This document shows positions 1-6,302 of a DNA stretch of 9,201 nucleotides, one piece after another. Within the stretch, counting starts at the first letter, position 1, and the number at the start of each line of letters is the position of its first letter. The position numbers and the translations under genes were made by a program. Below the pieces are notes generated by a model. It had not been told where the DNA came from. It saw nothing but the letters and a program-made list of their open reading frames with translations, and did not search any database. Source of the stretch: Nocardioides sp. (GTDB taxonomy: Bacteria; Actinomycetota; Actinomycetes; Propionibacteriales; Nocardioidaceae). The stretch is from assembly GCA_030452025.1 (NCBI GenBank), contig JAKDNC010000099.1, positions 1 through 9,201 on the forward strand, read 5' to 3'.

Positions 1-199
1 GCGACGACTACGAGGTCTCGCCCGTTCTGCGCCTGATGATCGGCCCGGACACGGCCCGGAGTTCATCATCCTGTATCGCGCAGCCGGTGCCGACTCCCTT
101 GCCGATGCGGACGCGGAGTACGCCGAGGACGAGGACTTCGCCGATGTCGGTGAGGACGCGGCAGTCGTCCCCGATGGCGGGCAGCCGACGCAGAACTGA
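1..199 (+). CDS. 3' end of unidentified gene, apparent one-base frameshift
   Basis: The C-terminal part of a gene that begins before the window. Two frames are needed to read it. The frame starting at base 3 gives DDYEVSPVLRLMIGPDT with almost every third codon base G or C. The frame ending at the TGA at 197-199 then gives PEFIILYRAAG and an acidic tail rich in D, E and A, also GC-rich at third positions from about base 50 on. One extra C in the CCC run at 56-58 would join them as GPDTAPEFIILYR. This points to a one-base deletion, either a sequencing error or a real mutation. The acidic, probably disordered tail resembles in style the tail of the TagF-like protein at 1853-3739. I do not recognise the family; a cell-wall protein is only a guess from the neighbours. 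It converges on the reductase gene at 281-988. Confidence 0.5.
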   Translation, partial: RRLRGLARSAPDDRPGHGPEFIILYRAAGADSLADADAEYAEDEDFADVGEDAAVVPDGGQPTQN

Positions 200-216
200 G
201 ACCACCCGGACAGCAG

Positions 217-246
217 AGAGGGGACGTGCCGCGGCACGTCCCCTCT
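217..246. terminator. bidirectional rho-independent-type terminator
   Basis: A perfect inverted repeat: AGAGGGGACGTGCCG at 217-231 pairs with its reverse complement at 232-246, leaving a small loop at the GCCGCGGC centre. It is followed by TCTTCTG on the + strand and by a pyrimidine-rich stretch on the minus strand. It lies 17 bp after the stop codon of the + strand gene and 34 bp after the stop of the convergent SDR gene, as expected for one terminator serving both. The T tract is poor, which is common in high-GC actinobacteria. Confidence 0.8.
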
Positions 247-280
247 TCTGCCACCGACCCCGGAGGGCGGTGGATGTCCG

Positions 281-988
281 TCAGAGTCGGACGACGATAT
301 TCTCCGAGTCGATGAAGCGACCCATGGGGGAGCTCAGTGTCTCGATCACCTCGGCCACGTGCTGCGGCTGCATGATCGTGCTGGGATCCTCGTCCGGGGC
401 GAGCACCTTGCGCAGCGCCGTCGCCGTGCGGCCCGGCGCCAGGCCCCCCCCGCGGGTTCCGTAGATCGCCAGCTCCTCGCGCATGACCTGCGACATGTTG
501 ATGACCGCGGCCTTGGAGGCCGAGTAGGACAGCCAGCCCGAACGCCCGTTGATACCGGCGGTCGAGGCGATGTTCACGATCAGGTCGAAGGTGTTGCCGT
601 TGTTCAGCAGTGACTGCACCAGGGTGAACGGCGCATAGAGGTTGACCCTCATGGTCCGCTCGAAGTCCTCCTGGTCGACCTGCTGGATCGGGACCGGGTT
701 GGTGTACCCCGCATTGTTGACCAGCAGGTGGATCTGCCCGACCTCCTCGAGGACCTCGGCGGCGGCGGTCTTCAGCGCCTCGAGGTCACCGACGTCGACG
801 GTGCGGGCGATGATCGTCGTGCCGGCCGGGACGGACTTCTTCAGCTCGGCGACGGCCGTGGTGAAGTCCTCCGAGTCACGGGCGAACATGACGACCGTAT
901 CGACATCGCCCTCGGCCATCGCGAAGCGGGTGGCGGTCTCCAGACCGATGCCACGGGACGCACCCGTGACCAGCAGAGTCTTACTCAT
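281..988 (-). CDS. SDR-family reductase, TarJ-role partner of the cytidylyltransferase
   Basis: A 235-residue short-chain dehydrogenase/reductase. Visible motifs are the NAD(P) site TGASRGIG (8-15), NNAG (91-94), the structural Asn in RVNLY (N116), the catalytic Ser in ASTAG (S142) and YSASK (Y155, K159). The stretch APGRTATALR (184-193) and the ending resemble the reductase half of the bifunctional Acs1/Bcs1 enzyme of Haemophilus and Streptococcus. That enzyme reduces ribulose 5-phosphate to ribitol 5-phosphate before CTP activation; here the two halves are separate genes. The start is firm: AGGAGG at 995-1000 lies 6 nt upstream of the ATG, which overlaps the TAA of the cytidylyltransferase gene by 8 bp, implying translational coupling. 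The substrate is inferred from this pairing, so another polyol precursor is possible. Residues 180-182 are GGG, encoded in a C8 run (444-451), where SDRs normally have hydrophobic strand residues; this is odd. Confidence 0.85.
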   Translation of the reverse strand: MSKTLLVTGASRGIGLETATRFAMAEGDVDTVVMFARDSEDFTTAVAELKKSVPAGTTIIARTVDVGDLEALKTAAAEVLEEVGQIHLLVNNAGYTNPVPIQQVDQEDFERTMRVNLYAPFTLVQSLLNNGNTFDLIVNIASTAGINGRSGWLSYSASKAAVINMSQVMREELAIYGTRGGGLAPGRTATALRKVLAPDEDPSTIMQPQHVAEVIETLSSPMGRFIDSENIVVRL

Positions 989-1667
989 CGATTTCCTCCT
1001 CCGGGCGCAGGAGGAATGCCGCCATACGCACGTCCGTGGGTGTGGTCACCTTGAGGTTCATGTCTGAACCGTCGATGTAGTGCACCTCGTGGCCGTTGTC
1101 GACCACGAGCGTGGCGTCCTCGGTGTACTCGAGGTCCTGCGCGGCCGCCTTCTCGTGGGAGCTCTGCAGATCCGCCTTCGAGAACTTCTGCGGCAGCTGC
1201 ACGTTGCGCAGCCGTGCCCGGTTCAGCGAACCGGTGATCATCGACGTTCCCGGGGCGACGGGGGCGACCGTGAAGGGGATCTGGGTCATCAGGGCGACGT
1301 TGGGGAACTCGGAGGCGATCAGGCGCTCGAAGTCCTCCTGGGCGACCAGGGGGCGGGCGGTCTCATGGATGATCACGTCATCGTTCTCGCACGCGGAGAT
1401 CATCTTGGCGACCGAGGTGTGTCGGGAGGTGCCCGCCTCGACCAGCGTGACCGGGGTGGAGATCGCGTAGGCCTTCAGGACCTGCTCGATCTCGTCGCGC
1501 CAGCCTTCCGGGTAGTTCAGGACGATCTGCGTGATGTCCTTGATCTTGTCAGCGGTGATCAGCGAGTACACGATGATCGGGATGCCGCGGAGCTTGAGCA
1601 GCTGCTTCGGCTGGTTCGCGCCGATTCGAGTGCCCACACCGCCGTTGAGCAGGATGAGTGAGTACAT
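981..1667 (-). CDS. tarI: polyol-5-phosphate cytidylyltransferase, TarI/IspD fold (CDP-ribitol pathway)
   Basis: A 228-residue nucleotidyltransferase of the IspD/TarI family that transfers CMP from CTP to a polyol phosphate. It shows the N-terminal CTP loop LNGGVGTR (7-14) and PKQ (20-22), HETARP (101-106, the HDAARP motif of IspD), LPQKF (158-162), TEDATLV (182-188) and NLKVTTPTD (204-212). The last three resemble Acs1 and TarI more than the methylerythritol enzyme IspD. The start is the ATG at 1665-1667: AAGGAA (1674-1679) lies 6 nt upstream, and the protein then begins directly with the first beta strand. An ATG five codons further upstream (1682) would put this ribosome site inside the gene. 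The stop overlaps the start of the reductase gene, so the two are one unit. CDP-ribitol as product is inferred from the SDR partner and the TagF-like neighbour; a CDP-mannitol or other polyol pathway is possible. Confidence 0.85.
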   Translation of the reverse strand: MYSLILLNGGVGTRIGANQPKQLLKLRGIPIIVYSLITADKIKDITQIVLNYPEGWRDEIEQVLKAYAISTPVTLVEAGTSRHTSVAKMISACENDDVIIHETARPLVAQEDFERLIASEFPNVALMTQIPFTVAPVAPGTSMITGSLNRARLRNVQLPQKFSKADLQSSHEKAAAQDLEYTEDATLVVDNGHEVHYIDGSDMNLKVTTPTDVRMAAFLLRPEEEIDE

Positions 1668-1673
1668 AAATGG

Positions 1674-1679
1674 TTCCTT
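1674..1679 (-). promoter_or_regulatory. ribosome binding site deciding the tarI start
   Basis: AAGGAA on the minus strand, 6 nt before the ATG at 1665-1667. It falls inside the reading frame if the upstream ATG at 1680-1682 is used, so it favours the shorter protein. Confidence 0.7.
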
Positions 1680-1752
1680 CATGCGATGTTCGCCGTCCCG
1701 CCCGGCTCCGGGGAGTCGACGTCGAGACCGCGCTGCCGAGGGACTGAGGACA

Positions 1753-1772
1753 CCCCGCGCGGGAGCGCGGGG
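1753..1772. terminator. GC-rich hairpin between the tagF-like gene and tarI
   Basis: CCCCGCGC (1753-1760), a four-base loop GGGA and GCGCGGGG (1765-1772) form a perfect 8-bp stem. It lies about 80 bp after the stop of the TagF-like gene and about 85 bp before the tarI start. On the minus strand, the direction of both genes, no T run follows it; on the + strand TTTGTG does. It may end the polymerase transcript, act as a partial terminator that sets the tarI level, or form part of the tarI leader. Confidence 0.5.
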
Positions 1773-1783
1773 TTTGTGCCGAC

Positions 1784-1789
1784 ACCTTA
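1784..1789 (-). promoter_or_regulatory. possible -10 element for the tarI-reductase unit
   Basis: TAAGGT on the minus strand fits the actinobacterial TANNNT -10 consensus and lies about 115 bp before the tarI start, with GGAAT but no clear -35 box upstream. If it is used, the 8-bp hairpin at 1753-1772 would sit near the 5' end of the tarI leader. The evidence is weak. Confidence 0.2.
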
Positions 1790-1852
1790 CAAGCCGTGAC
1801 GGCAGATTCCGGCAGGCTGCGAGGAGGGACGTCGCGGGTGTCGGACGAGGGA

Positions 1853-3739
1853 TCAGTCGCCGTTGTCCTCGTCGTTGCGTGAGGTGTCGTTGTCCTCGTC
1901 CGGAACCTCGTCGAGCTCCCGCTCGGGGCCGGGACGGTCCTGTCCGGCCTGACCCCGGATCTCGGAGCCGCCCTCCTCGCCCTCGGCCGGGGCGTTGAGC
2001 GCTGCAGCGGGCTTGCGCTCGTGCAGGACCACATGGCGGGCCGCGTCCACGAAGGCCTCGGCGTAGTTCTCCGCCGGGAACGGACCTAGGTAGGCCTCAC
2101 GGGTCGCCTTGCGCTGATCGGCCTTCGTGTCGTGCAACAGCAGCTCGTCGAGCGCGCCGCTCAGGTTCGACAGGTCCTTGGTGATCACGTACGCGGAACG
2201 CGCCAGCGGGAACGCATCCTCGAACTCCTTCGCAGTCGAGGTCATCGTGACCAGACCGTACGGCTTGCCGGAATACAGGAAGTCCGGGACCACCGAGGAG
2301 ACGTCGGAGATCATCGCGTCGGCGGCGTTGAAGCAGCCGAAAGCGTCCAGGTCCTTCTCCGCCGGAGGTCCAAAGAGGTGCTCGCGTCCGTTCTGCTCCG
2401 CGTCGGCGTGCAGCATCTCGTGGATCTCGCGGATGCGTTCACGAGCCTGCGGATTGCGATAGCTGAAGGGGTGGGGGCGGAACACGACGGTCCGCTCCCG
2501 AGCGATCAGCTCGCGGATGATCTGCGGGCCGACGGGCAGGGACCCGTAGTTGGTGTCGGCGTAGTGCCCCTCCCAGGTCGGGGCGTACAGGACGGTCCGG
2601 ACCGGCAGGTTTTCGGGGCCCTGTTGGTGGACGGACTCCACCTGCGGGCGACCCACGATGGCGAACTTCTCCAGCGGGATGTCCACGCCGTTGTCCGCGT
2701 ACCGGTCGATCCCGGCCTGTCCGGCGACGAAGACCTTGTCGTACAACGCGGTGACCGGGTTGAAGCTTGAAGCCTTGTCGCTGTCGCCGTGCAGCAGCTG
2801 GACGTGGGTCATGTGGGGATAGCGCACCAGATGGACATTGGGGGCGGAGTTGTTGACGTAGAAGGCCGCCGTCATGGCGGGGGTGATCACGTCGTCCAGC
2901 TGCCAGATGTTCGTGCGCACGACGACGGGGGCGTCGGTCAGCTCGGAGATCTCGCGGAACGCGGAGGTACGACGCAGCACCACGATGAACTTCTCGCCGA
3001 TCCGCTCGAGGAACTCGATCCACATGCCCACCTGGTAGGAGGAGCCCGCCGGTACGCCGTAGTACAGGACGAACTTCGGCTCGTACGCCTCCACCGCCGC
3101 GTACAGGTTGTTGTCGGAGTCGACCGACTCGCGGATGCGTCGGAACGAGTCCAGGGCGGAGAAGCCGGCGAGACCCAGAGCGATCAGCGGCAGCACCAGC
3201 AGGGCCCCGGCCGGGACGTGCACGAGCAGGAGGATGCTCACTAGGACGGTCAGCGCGAGATCGAGCAGGAGTACCAGGTTCACCGGGAATCGCGGACCAC
3301 GGGTGTCGGCGATCCCCGGAAGGTTCGAGACCCGCAGCTTGCGCCCCGGTGCGACTCGCGTGACGACCGGCTCGGCCAGCGGCAGCAGGGCGAGCAGGAT
3401 GACCGTCGCCCAGCCGAACGGCCCGGTCGTACCGGCGCTCCAGGCGATGCCCAGCGGCAGCAGTCCCAGGAGGAGCCGGATCCCGTGCTCACCGTTCAGA
3501 GCGGTTCGGGAGACACCCTTGCGCAGACGGCGGTAGCCGCGGCGGAGGAGGATGAAGAACGGGTACAGCGCCGGGATCGCAGCGATCGCGGGATGGATCT
3601 CGAGAGCCATCAGAGCAAGCGGCGCGAGGGCGAACAGCGTCTGGGTGAGGCGGCGGCGGAGTCCGCCGACACGCTGCCAGGGGATTGACATCCGATGGAC
3701 GGGCGACGCATCAGTGCCGTTCGTTTCGTTCTGGTTCAT
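1853..3739 (-). CDS. TagF/TarL-type CDP-polyol phosphotransferase with N-terminal membrane domain
   Basis: A 628-residue protein of the CDP-glycerol/CDP-ribitol glycero(ribitol)phosphotransferase family, which polymerises polyol phosphates on a lipid-linked primer at the inner face of the membrane. Residues 32-65, 88-127 and 152-195 are hydrophobic and give about five or six membrane segments. From about residue 222 the catalytic domain shows the family motifs: QLLHGDSDK with H317, YAPTWEG (385-391), RPHP (421-424, H423) and ISDVSSVVPDF (477-487, usually TDYSS). Residues 575-628 form an acidic, probably disordered tail. The start is the ATG at 3737-3739, preceded by AAGGAG (3750-3755) at 10 nt. 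The frame stays open about 100 codons further upstream, but that part is basic, lacks domains and runs through the divergent promoter region. Whether it uses CDP-glycerol or CDP-ribitol cannot be read from the sequence; nearby tarI favours ribitol. Third codon positions are very GC-rich. Confidence 0.85.
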   Translation of the reverse strand: MNQNETNGTDASPVHRMSIPWQRVGGLRRRLTQTLFALAPLALMALEIHPAIAAIPALYPFFILLRRGYRRLRKGVSRTALNGEHGIRLLLGLLPLGIAWSAGTTGPFGWATVILLALLPLAEPVVTRVAPGRKLRVSNLPGIADTRGPRFPVNLVLLLDLALTVLVSILLLVHVPAGALLVLPLIALGLAGFSALDSFRRIRESVDSDNNLYAAVEAYEPKFVLYYGVPAGSSYQVGMWIEFLERIGEKFIVVLRRTSAFREISELTDAPVVVRTNIWQLDDVITPAMTAAFYVNNSAPNVHLVRYPHMTHVQLLHGDSDKASSFNPVTALYDKVFVAGQAGIDRYADNGVDIPLEKFAIVGRPQVESVHQQGPENLPVRTVLYAPTWEGHYADTNYGSLPVGPQIIRELIARERTVVFRPHPFSYRNPQARERIREIHEMLHADAEQNGREHLFGPPAEKDLDAFGCFNAADAMISDVSSVVPDFLYSGKPYGLVTMTSTAKEFEDAFPLARSAYVITKDLSNLSGALDELLLHDTKADQRKATREAYLGPFPAENYAEAFVDAARHVVLHERKPAAALNAPAEGEEGGSEIRGQAGQDRPGPERELDEVPDEDNDTSRNDEDNGD

Positions 3740-3749
3740 CGCCGCGGGG

Positions 3750-3755
3750 CTCCTT
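3750..3755 (-). promoter_or_regulatory. ribosome binding site of the TagF-like gene
   Basis: AAGGAG on the minus strand, 10 nt before the ATG at 3737-3739. It is the main reason for choosing this start over the longer open frame that reaches 4039. The second in-frame ATG (residue 17) has no such site. Confidence 0.6.
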
Positions 3756-3979
3756 GAGCATGGGTTGGGGGCCGTTGGATGACTGGGAGCCTTGAACGGA
3801 AATCGTTGCGACGTACGCTGGACAAGAAGGTGGGACCTGAGGCCAGTTGGCATCCCCGCCAAGATCTTTGACGAAGGATCACTGTACGTGCATGCGACGT
3901 TCAGCCGATGGATCTGTCGATGCCGCGCGTCCTGGCGTCGTTGCGCTGATGCCCAGGCATGATGGAGGGATAGCGGCGC

Positions 3980-4008
3980 ACGACATGCTTCGAAAATGGC
4001 CGTATCAT
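3980..4008 (+). promoter_or_regulatory. sigma-70-type promoter of the TarM-like gene
   Basis: ACGACA (3980-3985), a 17-bp spacer and TATCAT (4003-4008) match the vegetative consensus at 4 of 6 and 5 of 6 positions. Transcription would begin near 4015, about 40 nt before the GTG start at 4054. The -35 box overlaps the ATG at 3985, which argues against that ATG as the start codon. Confidence 0.5.
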
Positions 4009-4053
4009 TTCGGTTCATCAATCGACCCGTCCGGGTCAAGAGAGGCGGATGCA

Positions 4054-5898
4054 GTGTTTCGACGGCGAGCGAAGCTGCCGAAGGTTCCGATTTATATCTT
4101 GCTCAGCGTTGTTCCTGAGTCCTTCGGCGGAATGGTAACCGTAGCGCTTCAACGCAGTTCGGCTTTCGCTCGAGCTGACGGCCGATTCATCGAAGTTTTA
4201 ACTAAATCTCCGGACATGTTAGATCCTGCGATAAGGACACGCGGGCTGCACGAGGCCGGGCGCCTGGATACTAGGGTCACTCTTCGAGGTGTGTGGCACG
4301 AACTGGTGACGATGAGTGACGCGGAGCTGGCTTCCCTCAGGTCGCCGGACAACCTTAAGATCGAAGTGATGGAGAGTCTTTTGGAGCCGGACGGTAGTCC
4401 GGCAGTGTATCGGAAGAATTCCAAGGGCGATATTCTCCAGGTCGATTACTTCCGGGATGACGGGACGCGTGCGATCAGCAATAGATCGGACGTTCGACGT
4501 GAGGGAACCCTTGGCGGGCGACTTATTACCGTTTTCGGACGTGACGGAACTCCGCTTGCCCAGTGGGCGAGCCTCCGGCGTCTATACCACGCCTGGGTTG
4601 ATGTTGTCATCGGCGGTGGCGAAGCCATCCTGGTGGTCGACTCTGCGCCTGCAGGGGGTCTTTTCTTCGACTACCGTCGCGACAACGTCACGACAATCCA
4701 GGTTATCCACAATCATCATCTGCTCCAAATGCGTGCTGAAGAGCGGGGAAAGCTCAGCGCAGACGTCATGAACATGCTGACGCACCTTGACTGGTTCGAT
4801 GCTGTTGCCGTCCTCACGCAAGGTCAGTACGCGGACCTCATGGGTGCGAACGTTCTCGGAGGCAATGGGTTCGTCGCCCCCAATATGCTCGTCGACCCAC
4901 AGCCTGAAGGTGCTTCTGTCCGAGACCCGTTGCATGGCGTTATTGTCGCTCGCCAAGTCCGGCAGAAGCGTTTGGATCATGCACTTCAAGCTTTGGCGGG
5001 TGCTGCCGGCGCCGGGTCGCGCGCACACCTCGAAATGTATGGAAGCGGGGGCCTGGGACCGAAGTTGCATCGGGCTGCTGACGAGCTGTCTGTGGACGAT
5101 AGGGTGTTCTGGCGAGGATACGACCCGCGCGCCAAAGAGAAGTTTGCGGAGGCCTCCTTCACCATTCTCAGCAGCCGCTATGAAGGGCATCCCGTGGCCC
5201 TCTTGGAGGCCATGTCTGCGGGATGCATTCCGCTCGCGTACGACGTCGAATACGGGCCGCGCGACACGATCACCGATGGCGTCAACGGATTTCTTGTCCC
5301 GGACGGGGATGTTCCCGCGCTCTCCGCGGCCATAGATCGTGTCGCGTCGATGGATAGCGCTGAACTGGCGAAAATGCGCCGCGCGGCAATACTTCGGTCC
5401 CAGGACTTCTCTCCCAAGGAAATCACCCAGTTGTGGGCGAGCGCTCTGAAAGATGTGCGAAAAAACAAACGCCCGGTGGTGAATGAGTCAGGCACCGTGT
5501 CATTGACGGGTGCGACCATGGGTGAAGACGGATTGCGATTGAACATCGATGTGACGGGAAAAATTGTCTCATCAACGCGGTCCGTCTTGATCGCCTGGAT
5601 AGGGCGAAATCAGGACGCTTATGGGCGAGTGAAGGCTCGCATTACGCGCAAACGCGGTCGCCTCCATGCCGAGGCTGTCATTGATGTCAATCGCCTGGAA
5701 TCGCTCAATACCGGTACGGTTATGGATGTTTACGCCGACATCTGCAATGACTCGACTCCGCTCAGGAAAAGGATCCCAACTGGAAGTGTCCATATTCCGG
5801 GGGTCGACCACGGGTTCATGCCGTTCGCAACCGTCGCAGGGAACCTGAGCATCCATTATGTTGCTGCCCCGGAGTCAACTGAGGTTCGATCTGTCTGA
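4054..5898 (+). CDS. TarM/TagE-like teichoic acid glycosyltransferase (GT4) with extra C-terminal domain
   Basis: A 614-residue retaining GT-B glycosyltransferase that probably adds a sugar to the polyol-phosphate chain in the cytoplasm. In order: the N-terminal glycine loop ESFGGM (22-27); a beta-rich insert with repeated aromatic-DxxG units (about 118-165), as in the TarM/TagE insert; VIHNHH (217-222); the donor-phosphate pair R300/K305 in ARQVRQKR; YEGHPVALLE with the EX7E pair E377/E385; and YGPRDTITDGVNGFL (400-414). The spacing between the Arg, Lys and two Glu matches what I recall of Staphylococcus aureus TarM. Residues 475-601 form an added beta-rich domain that TarM lacks. Start: GTG at 4054 with GAGG 8 nt upstream and a promoter at 3980-4008. 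ATG 3985, with GGAGGG 15 nt upstream, is the alternative. Third positions are far less GC-rich than in the minus-strand genes, and a TTA codon occurs at 4198-4200. The sugar and anomer are unknown. Confidence 0.8.
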   Translation: MFRRRAKLPKVPIYILLSVVPESFGGMVTVALQRSSAFARADGRFIEVLTKSPDMLDPAIRTRGLHEAGRLDTRVTLRGVWHELVTMSDAELASLRSPDNLKIEVMESLLEPDGSPAVYRKNSKGDILQVDYFRDDGTRAISNRSDVRREGTLGGRLITVFGRDGTPLAQWASLRRLYHAWVDVVIGGGEAILVVDSAPAGGLFFDYRRDNVTTIQVIHNHHLLQMRAEERGKLSADVMNMLTHLDWFDAVAVLTQGQYADLMGANVLGGNGFVAPNMLVDPQPEGASVRDPLHGVIVARQVRQKRLDHALQALAGAAGAGSRAHLEMYGSGGLGPKLHRAADELSVDDRVFWRGYDPRAKEKFAEASFTILSSRYEGHPVALLEAMSAGCIPLAYDVEYGPRDTITDGVNGFLVPDGDVPALSAAIDRVASMDSAELAKMRRAAILRSQDFSPKEITQLWASALKDVRKNKRPVVNESGTVSLTGATMGEDGLRLNIDVTGKIVSSTRSVLIAWIGRNQDAYGRVKARITRKRGRLHAEAVIDVNRLESLNTGTVMDVYADICNDSTPLRKRIPTGSVHIPGVDHGFMPFATVAGNLSIHYVAAPESTEVRSV

Positions 5899-6302
5899 CC
5901 TGGTGTCAGTTGGAAGATGCCGTGACTCTTGAAGTAGCTCGCAGCACGGATCAGGAACTAATTGTGAGAATCCAAGGAACGTCCTTCCCGCTCTGACGAC
6001 GTTGGGACAATCTAGAGCTTTCTATGCGAGAACCGTGCAATCGTTCGAGTTGGCACCTGAATCTTTGGCCCACTCTGTCCCAGATCGCGGTGTTCATGTC
6101 GACCGGATCAGCTGGATCAGCAGCGGCTGGCTCAGGACGCCATAGAGGCGTGAGCGCCTAACGCGAGATGCTCCGGATGGTTGGCGACTCAGGCATAGCT
6201 CACCAGCCCTGGAGGTCCTCGCTGTGTCGACAGGGCTCCGGGCGCGTCGCCAATCTCCAAGTCGAGTGCGGCTAGAATTCGAGGGAGCAACTCTATCCCG
6301 AC
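5899..6302 (+). other. 404-bp intergenic region with several short inverted repeats
   Basis: No convincing gene is seen here; the only small open frame with an ATG (6096-6161, 21 codons) has no ribosome site. It holds a short tandem repeat of GGATCAGC (6105-6112 and 6114-6121), two mutually exclusive hairpins (6137-6151 and 6146-6159) and a 7-bp inverted repeat AGCCCTG/CAGGGCT (6205-6211 and 6231-6237). A -10-like TAGAAT and a GAGGGAG lie close to the next gene. It may contain the end of the glycosyltransferase transcript and the promoter and leader of the fusion gene, or remnants of lost DNA. Confidence 0.5.
6273..6278 (+). promoter_or_regulatory. possible -10 element for the fusion gene
   Basis: TAGAAT matches TATAAT at 5 of 6 positions, but the -35 region (CCAATC at 17 bp) is poor. 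Transcription would start near 6285, giving a leader of about 18 nt to the TTG at 6303 or about 100 nt to the ATG at 6384. Confidence 0.3.

Noticed and set aside
1080..1661. Long + strand frame opposite tarI
   Set aside because: It is a mirror of the GC-rich codons of tarI; its protein is low in complexity and shows no domain.
3792..3819. TTGAAC-16-TACGCT as a + strand promoter
   Set aside because: It fits the consensus less well than 3980-4008 and would give a leader of about 230 nt; kept only as a second choice.
3868..3873. TTGACG as a -35 box
   Set aside because: No acceptable -10 element lies 16-18 bp downstream.
3740..4039. Extension of the TagF-like frame by about 100 codons upstream
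   Set aside because: The added part is basic and without domains, covers the divergent promoter and 5' end of the TarM-like gene, and a good ribosome site precedes the ATG at 3739.
3847..4053. Longer N-terminus of the TarM-like protein from an ATG at 3847
   Set aside because: No ribosome site, non-family sequence, and the likely promoter lies inside it.
6096..6161. 21-codon open frame rich in Ser, Gly and Ala
   Set aside because: No ribosome site, low complexity, and it overlaps short repeats.
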